Of a DNA stretch of 11,733 nt, positions 7,287-11,733 are shown one piece after another. The position numbers and the translations under genes are program-made. Under the pieces are notes generated by a model. The model saw nothing but the letters and a program-made list of their open reading frames with translations. It did no database searches and had not been told where the DNA came from. The stretch's first letter is position 1. Each line of letters begins with the position of its first letter. Source of the stretch: UBA4207 sp964352405 (lineage in GTDB: Bacteria; Bdellovibrionota; Bacteriovoracia; Bacteriovoracales; Bacteriovoracaceae); assembly GCA_964352405.1 (NCBI GenBank), contig CAYGRY010000079.1:1-11733 (forward strand), given 5' to 3'.

Positions 7287-8741
7287 TTATTGGTTTAGGC
7301 TACATGGAGTTTTGTTAAAGACTGAAAAATAATCAAGTAGGGTAGTAACAACAGTTAATTTTGTAGTCACTTCATCTAGATTACTTCTAAGTAATAAATC
7401 TTGATCAGCAATCAACTCTCTAAAACTTAGTCTAGCTTGATTAAATTTCTTTTGCGCAGACTTTAAACTTGTTTCAAGATCTTTAGTGTTTTGACCTTGT
7501 GTTCTAACAGCACGCTGGAGAAGTTCAATATTAGTAAGAGTTTGAGAATGATAAGCATTCATCTTAGCCACGATCATTTCTTTTTCTGCTAAAAATCTTT
7601 TTTCATCAACAATTTTCATAGTTTCTTCTGTTGCTGATTTTTTGCTATCAAGTGGGATATTAAGTTGTAGTCCAACACTATAGCGACGTTGGCGATCATC
7701 ATTAAAGCCGTCGACTGATTCAGAAAAACCGCGCTCTTTACCAAAATATTGAGCTTCGCCGTTTAATTTAAGATCCCAGCCGTCAGTTGAGTCAGTCATG
7801 GCTTTCTTTTCTTGATAAGCTTGATTAACGAGTTCTAAAACTTCATCGTATTGAGTATATTCCATTGGTGTTTGACGATGGTTTTCAATAACAGCTGTAC
7901 AGCCTAGTACAGCTACTACTGCTTGAGTTAAATCAACTTTTGATAAAACGACTTTTTTGTCAGCGATCGTTGGCAGTTGCTCTTTTAGAAGTTGAAGCTG
8001 CGATTCACGTTGATACTCTAAAAGAAGAATGGTGGCTTTTCTTGAAGCAACTTGAGAGCGACTTCTAGCGACATCTCCTTCATCTGCCACGTTACTCTTA
8101 CGTCTTTTTTCAGTGTCTTTTAACTGACTTAAAGAAGTATTTAATAGGCCTTGTGAAATTTTAATCTGTTCTTCTGTTGCGACTATTGACCAAAATATTT
8201 TTCTTAAACTTTGAAGAAATGCCTTTTGCTGAATTTCATTTTCTAGATCAGCTTTTTTACTTAATGCTTCTGCATTTCTAAGCTGTGACCTAGATAACTT
8301 TCCAAATAAGTTTTTCATCAGATCAACAGATAGGTTTAATCCAAATCCAGTATCAGTAGCGTCTTGAATAAAAGTATTAGTCGTTTGATTAGTAAAAGCT
8401 GAAAATCCAACAGATAAACCTGTACTAAATGGCTTAATCACGGCCGCTTGCAACTGTGTTACATCTGTTGTTACTGGTGCAAATTGAGCAAGAGCTTTTT
8501 CTCTAGCATTTAAGTAGGTTGCATCAGTTTGAAGACGCCAATGATATTGATCTTCAATTGAGTCACGAACAAGTTTCGTGTTTTGCATTGTTGCTTCAAT
8601 CTGTCTGATGCCTGGAGAACTTTCAATGGCAATCTTCGTGAGCATCGATTCATCAAGCTTGATGACTTCTTGTTCTTGGGCCTTGGGCTTAGTTTGACAC
8701 AAAAGCGTCGTTGGAATGAGGATGAGCAAAAGCCAGCGCAT
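7287..8741 (-). CDS. TolC-family outer-membrane efflux protein
   Basis: 484 residues. Hydrophobic residues 2-14 after an initial MR look like a signal peptide. The rest has the two-repeat, mostly coiled-coil pattern of outer-membrane factors: helical stretches at about 155-260 and 376-470, beta-strand-like segments near 95-140 and 323-363, and the ADQDLLLRSNLDEVTTKL type of ending (445-462) common in TolC relatives. It should form the trimeric outer-membrane/periplasmic channel for the pump encoded next. First gene of the operon, with Shine-Dalgarno AAAGGA 7 bases before the ATG and promoter and operators just upstream. Cys15, at the end of the hydrophobic stretch, follows Leu-Leu, which is a poor lipobox, so I do not call it a lipoprotein. 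Cys281 and Cys480 are further cysteines that could pair in the periplasm. Confidence 0.88.
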   Translation of the reverse strand: MRWLLLILIPTTLLCQTKPKAQEQEVIKLDESMLTKIAIESSPGIRQIEATMQNTKLVRDSIEDQYHWRLQTDATYLNAREKALAQFAPVTTDVTQLQAAVIKPFSTGLSVGFSAFTNQTTNTFIQDATDTGFGLNLSVDLMKNLFGKLSRSQLRNAEALSKKADLENEIQQKAFLQSLRKIFWSIVATEEQIKISQGLLNTSLSQLKDTEKRRKSNVADEGDVARSRSQVASRKATILLLEYQRESQLQLLKEQLPTIADKKVVLSKVDLTQAVVAVLGCTAVIENHRQTPMEYTQYDEVLELVNQAYQEKKAMTDSTDGWDLKLNGEAQYFGKERGFSESVDGFNDDRQRRYSVGLQLNIPLDSKKSATEETMKIVDEKRFLAEKEMIVAKMNAYHSQTLTNIELLQRAVRTQGQNTKDLETSLKSAQKKFNQARLSFRELIADQDLLLRSNLDEVTTKLTVVTTLLDYFSVFNKTPCSLNQ

Positions 8742-8759
8742 AAGTATTTCCTTTGATTA

Positions 8760-8777
8760 TTCAAACGTTCGTTTTAA
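8760..8777. promoter_or_regulatory. Operator-like palindrome, proximal copy (candidate TetR site)
   Basis: The sequence TTCAAACGTTCGTTTTAA contains the exact inverted repeat AAACG-TT-CGTTT centred at 8768.5. It is 14/18 identical to the directly adjacent copy at 8778-8795. It lies between the predicted -10 box and the Shine-Dalgarno sequence of the TolC-like gene, where a bound repressor would block transcription. The TetR protein encoded in the same operon is the obvious candidate ligand. Confidence 0.65.
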
Positions 8778-8795
8778 TTCATACGTATGTTTGAA
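8778..8795. promoter_or_regulatory. Operator-like palindrome, distal copy (candidate TetR site)
   Basis: The sequence TTCATACGTATGTTTGAA is an imperfect palindrome centred at 8786.5 (7 of 9 positions pair) and the second copy of the 18-bp tandem repeat. It includes the perfect 10-bp palindrome CATACGTATG and touches the predicted -10 hexamer on the - strand. The shared consensus of both copies approaches the full palindrome TTCAAACGTACGTTTGAA. Confidence 0.65.
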
Positions 8796-8822
8796 TTGTA
8801 TAGAAATTCTTTATAGAAGCAA
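8795..8822 (-). promoter_or_regulatory. Predicted sigma70-type promoter of the efflux operon
   Basis: Read on the - strand, -35 is TTGCTT (8822-8817), the spacer is 16 bases and -10 is TACAAT (8800-8795). The -10 box abuts the first operator-like repeat, so transcription would start inside the repeats. An alternative -10, TATACA two bases upstream, would leave a 14-base spacer and is less likely. Confidence 0.5.
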
Positions 8823-8889
8823 TACTTTTTTTAAATATAAGATACTGAAATTACATATATCTAAATATTGATTAGGCAAATAAATCCCA

Positions 8890-8918
8890 TTGATATTTCT
8901 AAAGTACTGAAATGTTAT
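8890..8918 (+). promoter_or_regulatory. Predicted sigma70-type promoter for the YkgJ-like gene
   Basis: TTGATA (8890-8895), a 17-base spacer and TGTTAT (8913-8918) lie about 50 bases before the TTG start. It matches 5 of 6 and 4 of 6 consensus bases. It diverges from the efflux promoter and is about 95 bases from the operator-like repeats, so it is probably not controlled by them. The surrounding DNA is very AT-rich, so chance matches are easy. Confidence 0.35.
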
Positions 8919-8969
8919 CATTAAATAGTGCGATGCAAATTAGTCGCAAACTATGTTTAGGACTATTTT

Positions 8970-9623
8970 TTGAAATTACCAGCTATTGCAGCCAAATCTT
9001 TCAATCAATACCAAAACCATCCGGTTTATCGCTCTATCTTTCAACAAACACTTAATCAACTTCGCCAGATTTTTTCGCCGATTGCACGAGCAAAATTAGT
9101 ACATGCAAAAATAGAAGAGCATTTAAATAAAAATCTTAGTGATCCTATTGTTGCTAAACATATTAGCTGTAAAAAAGGCTGTACGGCTTGCTGCCATACC
9201 CAAGTATCGGTTAGTCATGATGAAGCCGAGCTTTTATCAAATAAGATTCTAAGTGGATCAATTTTAATTGATATTGATAGACTCGCTAATCAGGCTCAAA
9301 CTGGGGATGACTCAACAAAGTGGTACAAGCTTGATTATCAATCTCGGCAGTGCGTCTTCCTAGATAGTGAAGGCAGTTGTTCTGTTTATGCTGATAGACC
9401 AAGTGTTTGTCGATCGAATTACTCTATAAGTGATGCGTCTTTTTGCTCAACTGAAGATGGTGTCGAAAAACCACACCGACTTCTCAATACTCACCAGTCC
9501 AATATGGTTTTAACTGCTGGATACTATGCAGCTAAAGGCGGAGGCGCGTTGCCTCATTTATTATGGAAAAAGATCACTTCGAAATTTGACAAAAAATCTA
9601 GGTCAAACGAAAACAATCCTTAA
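8970..9623 (+). CDS. YkgJ-family cysteine-cluster (putative metal-binding) protein
   Basis: 217 residues. The start is TTG: an in-frame stop lies 10 bases upstream, AGGA (8959-8962) is spaced 7 bases from TTG, and the first internal Met is far downstream near the C terminus. The cysteine set is typical of the YkgJ family: C67, C71, C74 and C75 in CKKGCTACC, then C128, C137, C147 and C159, with the signature of FLDSEGSCSVYADRPSVCR (130-148). Such clusters are thought to bind zinc or an iron-sulfur centre; the function of most members is unknown. Residues 1-60 are helical and carry no recognised domain. A possible promoter lies at 8890-8918. It is followed by the ArsC-like gene after a 59-bp gap, so co-transcription is possible but not shown. 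Confidence 0.85.
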   Translation: MKLPAIAAKSFNQYQNHPVYRSIFQQTLNQLRQIFSPIARAKLVHAKIEEHLNKNLSDPIVAKHISCKKGCTACCHTQVSVSHDEAELLSNKILSGSILIDIDRLANQAQTGDDSTKWYKLDYQSRQCVFLDSEGSCSVYADRPSVCRSNYSISDASFCSTEDGVEKPHRLLNTHQSNMVLTAGYYAAKGGGALPHLLWKKITSKFDKKSRSNENNP

Positions 9624-9682
9624 CTAGAAATAGTTCAATTAAACATTTAAGCTAAAGAAGAATTTTTCTTAAGGAATAGAAG

Positions 9683-10024
9683 ATGCTTAAAGTTTATGGA
9701 ATTAAAAACTGCGATACAGTTAAAAAAGCTCTTGTCGCTTTAGATAAAAATAAACTCGATTATGAGTTTATTGATTTTAAAAAAGACAAACCAACCAAAG
9801 AGTTAATTTTAAAGTGGAAAGACTTTATGAAAGATTGGCCTGTGAATACTAGAGGTCCAACTTATAGAAAAATAAAAGAAGACTTTGAAAAAGCAACTGA
9901 TACAAAAAAAATAGCACTTCTCATTGAAGCATCGTCAGCGATCAAAAGACCTCTGATTGAAAAAAATGGTAAACCAAAGATTGCAGGCTTTGATGAAGAA
10001 GCGATTAAGAAGTTGAAAGCATGA
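9683..10024 (+). CDS. ArsC-family (YffB/Spx-like) thioredoxin-fold protein
   Basis: 113 residues, about the size of E. coli YffB. The N terminus YGIKNCDTVKKA (5-16) has the single active-site-type Cys10 followed by Asp-Thr, as in YffB, rather than a CxxC thioredoxin or Spx redox switch. Further family signatures are NTRGPTYRK (55-63) and KRPLI (88-92). The fold is that of arsenate reductase, but YffB-type proteins are not established arsenate reductases and no ars genes are nearby; a glutathione- or thiol-linked reductase or regulator is equally possible. Shine-Dalgarno AAGGA precedes the ATG by 7 bases. Its last codons overlap the receiver-domain gene by 4 bp (ATGA), so the two are translated together. 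Confidence 0.88.
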   Translation: MLKVYGIKNCDTVKKALVALDKNKLDYEFIDFKKDKPTKELILKWKDFMKDWPVNTRGPTYRKIKEDFEKATDTKKIALLIEASSAIKRPLIEKNGKPKIAGFDEEAIKKLKA

Positions 10025-10356
10025 ATGTCTTGATTGTTGACGATAGTGAAGAGCTTCTCATGCTACTAAACGCTGTCCTTAAAAAATTAGGTTGTAATCC
10101 TCATTGCTGTAGCGGAATCGCTCAAGCAAGTTCTGTGACAGACTTTGATTTAGCCCTAGTCGATTGGAACTTAGAAGATGGTAATGGCGTTGATTTTTTA
10201 GCTAAACTTCGAAATCAAAATCCCAATGCGAGTCTTTATTTAATGTCAGCCACTAAGCCTGATGAAACAATTAAACGCAAGCTTGATCAAATCGGAGCTT
10301 TTTACGAAGCAAAGCCTCTAAGTCCTATTCGCGTAAAACAACTGATCGACCTTTAA
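10021..10356 (+). CDS. Stand-alone CheY-like response-regulator receiver domain
   Basis: 111 residues, one receiver domain with no output domain. All functional residues are present: acidic pair D7/D8 (IVDDSE), phosphoacceptor D48 (VDWNLEDGNG), S76 at the conserved Ser/Thr position, Y95 at the aromatic switch position and K98 in AKP. It should therefore be phosphorylated by a histidine kinase, but no kinase gene is in the window. It could act by protein-protein contact like CheY or Spo0F. The start overlaps the ArsC-like gene (ATGA) and the Gre-like gene follows 11 bp later. The partner is unknown; genomic pairing with a Gre-like factor hints at, but does not show, a link to transcription. 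Confidence 0.9.
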   Translation: MNVLIVDDSEELLMLLNAVLKKLGCNPHCCSGIAQASSVTDFDLALVDWNLEDGNGVDFLAKLRNQNPNASLYLMSATKPDETIKRKLDQIGAFYEAKPLSPIRVKQLIDL

Positions 10357-10367
10357 TTGAGATTGAA

Positions 10368-10844
10368 ATGAAAAAGAAAATTATAGAAGAACTTCTGTCA
10401 AAAGTTCGCGCTGAGCTTTCAGCGCTAGAGTCTGCTAGTAAGTCAGCGAAAGCTTATGTTACTGACGGAGATATCAAATCTGATGGTAAGTATGACACTA
10501 GAGGTATTGAAGCAGGTTATCTGGCAGGGGCTCAAGAAAAAAGAGTTGAAGAGCTCAAATTAGAACTTCAAATGCTCGAAGAAATCCCAATTAGAGATTT
10601 TTCAAAAGGTGAAGAAGTTGGAATAGGAAGCTTAGTAGATTTAACTTTTAAGGGGCAAACCAGACGATATTTTATTGCACCAACAGCTGGTGGAACAATG
10701 CTTAATATTGATGAAACTCCAATTCTGGTTATCTCAACATTTTCACCAATAGGTGACGCTGTATTTGGAACAACTTTAGGCGAGGAGTTTGAACTAGAAA
10801 CTCCTCAAGAATTAAGACTTTATAAAGTTGAATCTATAAGCTAA
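10368..10844 (+). CDS. GreA/GreB-like transcription-factor family protein
   Basis: 158 residues, the length of GreA/GreB. Residues 1-73 look like the antiparallel coiled coil, with a tip near VTDGDIKSDGKYDTRG (31-46). Residues 80-158 match the FKBP-like Gre C-terminal domain: GSLVDL (87-92), YFIAPTAGG (101-109), SPIGDAVFGTTLGEEFEL (126-143). In GreA the tip is GDLKEN, and its Asp and Glu stimulate RNA cleavage in stalled RNA polymerase. Here the matching stretch is GDIKSD: D35 is kept, Glu is replaced by S38 and D39 follows. It belongs to a Gre-like subgroup with a KYDTRG-IEAGYLAGAQ segment (41-56) that I have seen in other proteobacterial proteins. It may bind the polymerase secondary channel without normal cleavage-factor activity. 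Preceded by GAGATTGA, 11 bp after the receiver gene. Confidence 0.82.
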   Translation: MKKKIIEELLSKVRAELSALESASKSAKAYVTDGDIKSDGKYDTRGIEAGYLAGAQEKRVEELKLELQMLEEIPIRDFSKGEEVGIGSLVDLTFKGQTRRYFIAPTAGGTMLNIDETPILVISTFSPIGDAVFGTTLGEEFELETPQELRLYKVESIS

Positions 10845-10917
10845 TAACGCTTCGCTTTTTCTAGAGAATCGACCTTCCAGATGTTACTATCTCGCTTTAT
10901 TAATCTAGGTTTTAATA

Positions 10918-11733
10918 ATGCTTGATGTTGAGATCCTTTTAATTTCTGGCTCCTTTTTACTCATTGCTTGTGTTCTGATGAGTAAACTAACTGGTCGAGT
11001 TGGCATTCCAACTCTATTGGTTTTTATAGGTGTTGGTATGCTTGCTGGTTCTGAAGGAATCGGCGGTATTCTTTTTGATGATCACTCACTTGCTCAAACT
11101 ATCGGTATTATTTCACTCGTGCTTATTTTGTTTTCAGGTGGTCTTGATACTGAATGGAAGCGAATCAAGCCTTATATTCCACATGGACTTTCACTCGCGA
11201 CTTTCGGCGTTCTCATCACCTGTGGTCTTGTCGGAGTCTTTGGAAAGTATGCTTTAAACTTTTCTTGGCTTGAAGCACTTTTGCTAGGCGCGATTGTTTC
11301 TTCAACCGATGCTGCTGCCGTCTTTACAGTACTTAGAGCAAGAGGATTATCTTTCACCACGGGACTTCGAGAAGTGTTGGAGCTCGAATCAGGTAGCAAT
11401 GACCCGATGGCCGTCTTTTTAACGCTACTTTTTATTCAACTTCTTGGGGTTAAAGACCTGTCGTACCCAGCTTTATTCGCCTCATTCTTTTTACAGATGG
11501 GAATAGGATTCATTGTTGGTGCCGGAGTCGGGCGCTGGCTTCGAGTACTGCTGAATAAAGTCAGGCTAGAGTTTGAAGGATTATATCCAGTCTTAACTAT
11601 CTCTTTTGCTCTTTTAACTTATGCCATTACTCAACGCCTTGGCGGTAATGGTTTCTTGGCCGTGTATATTGCAGCATTGATTCTTGGTCGATCGACTTTT
11701 ATCCATAAAAAAAGTTTGATTCTTTTTCATGAT
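10918..11733 (+). CDS. NhaP2/CvrA-type cation:proton antiporter (CPA1), 3' partial
   Basis: The frame runs open to the right edge; 272 residues are visible, roughly half of a typical family member. Start chosen at ATG 10918, with AGG (10907-10909) 8 bases upstream. The protein is strongly hydrophobic, with repeated membrane segments from residue 5 on. Key CPA1 motifs are FSGGLDTEWKRI (72-83), SSTDAAAVFTVLR (128-140) with the Thr130-Asp131 of the unwound helix, and LELESGSNDPMAVFLT (154-169) with the ion-binding Asn161-Asp162. These closely resemble NhaP2/CvrA, which exchange K+ (or Na+) for H+ at the inner membrane; the C-terminal cytoplasmic regulatory part, if any, is beyond the window. It follows the Gre-like gene by 73 bp, which shows no convincing terminator, so read-through is possible. 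Confidence 0.88.
   Translation, partial: MLDVEILLISGSFLLIACVLMSKLTGRVGIPTLLVFIGVGMLAGSEGIGGILFDDHSLAQTIGIISLVLILFSGGLDTEWKRIKPYIPHGLSLATFGVLITCGLVGVFGKYALNFSWLEALLLGAIVSSTDAAAVFTVLRARGLSFTTGLREVLELESGSNDPMAVFLTLLFIQLLGVKDLSYPALFASFFLQMGIGFIVGAGVGRWLRVLLNKVRLEFEGLYPVLTISFALLTYAITQRLGGNGFLAVYIAALILGRSTFIHKKSLILFHD

Noticed and set aside
8697..8741. Lipoprotein signal on the TolC-like protein (Cys15)
   Set aside because: The residues before the cysteine are Thr-Thr-Leu-Leu. A lipobox normally has Gly, Ala or Ser at -1, so a lipid-anchored form is not supported.
9647..9672. Hairpin terminator between the YkgJ-like and ArsC-like genes
   Set aside because: Only short A/T-only arms (AAGAA/TTCTT and TTAAG/CTTAA) can pair, with no G/C-rich stem or proper U-tract, and it runs into the ArsC-like ribosome-binding site.
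9683..10024. Arsenate resistance gene arsC
   Set aside because: The CDTVKKA and NTRGPTYRK motifs fit the YffB/Spx branch of the ArsC fold, and no arsR, arsB or acr3 is near.
10845..10917. Terminator or promoter in the gap before the antiporter gene
   Set aside because: A T-run follows TAACGCTTCGC, but no stem of useful length forms before it, and no convincing -35/-10 pair is seen.
11172..11399. A 75-codon - strand frame near the right edge
   Set aside because: It is antisense to the strongly conserved antiporter motifs SSTD and ESGSNDP on the + strand.

Overview
The window comes from an AT-rich, Gram-negative bacterial chromosome. The Gram-negative assignment rests on a TolC-type outer-membrane factor and an RND pump. 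The gene mix (LuxC/PaaK-type ligases, a YkgJ cysteine-cluster protein, a Gre-like factor, GTG and TTG starts, tight ATGA overlaps) would fit Bdellovibrionota or another deltaproteobacterial-type lineage, but that is only an impression. I see no insertion sequence, phage gene, tRNA, rRNA or CRISPR array.

Left block (1-2676, + strand): two coupled genes for activating and reducing a carboxylic acid. The first is cut by the window edge. Its visible start is the C-terminal end of a LuxC-type acyl-CoA reductase, fused in the same frame to a PaaK/LuxE-type adenylate-forming domain. The second, overlapping by 8 bp, is a stand-alone paralogue of that domain. Together they suggest a machine that activates an acid as acyl-AMP, transfers it to a thiol and reduces the thioester to an aldehyde. 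The substrate is unknown.

Central block (2673-8800, - strand): a four-gene efflux operon read right to left: TolC-like outer-membrane factor, RND transporter, TetR repressor, class II glutamine amidotransferase. Stops and starts overlap or lie within 9 bp. In front of the first gene is a promoter whose -10 box runs into two adjacent 18-bp palindromic repeats, the likely operators of the TetR protein encoded at the far end. No periplasmic adaptor (membrane fusion protein) gene is present. The operon ends tail to tail with the left block, overlapping by 4 bp.

Right block (8970-11733, + strand): a YkgJ-type cysteine-cluster protein with a TTG start, a YffB/Spx-like ArsC-family protein, a stand-alone CheY-like receiver domain, a GreA/GreB-like protein with a modified tip, and the first 272 codons of a NhaP2/CvrA-type cation:proton antiporter cut by the right edge. 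The ArsC-like gene overlaps the receiver gene by ATGA and the Gre-like gene follows 11 bp later, so these three are probably co-transcribed. The first and last are more loosely spaced.
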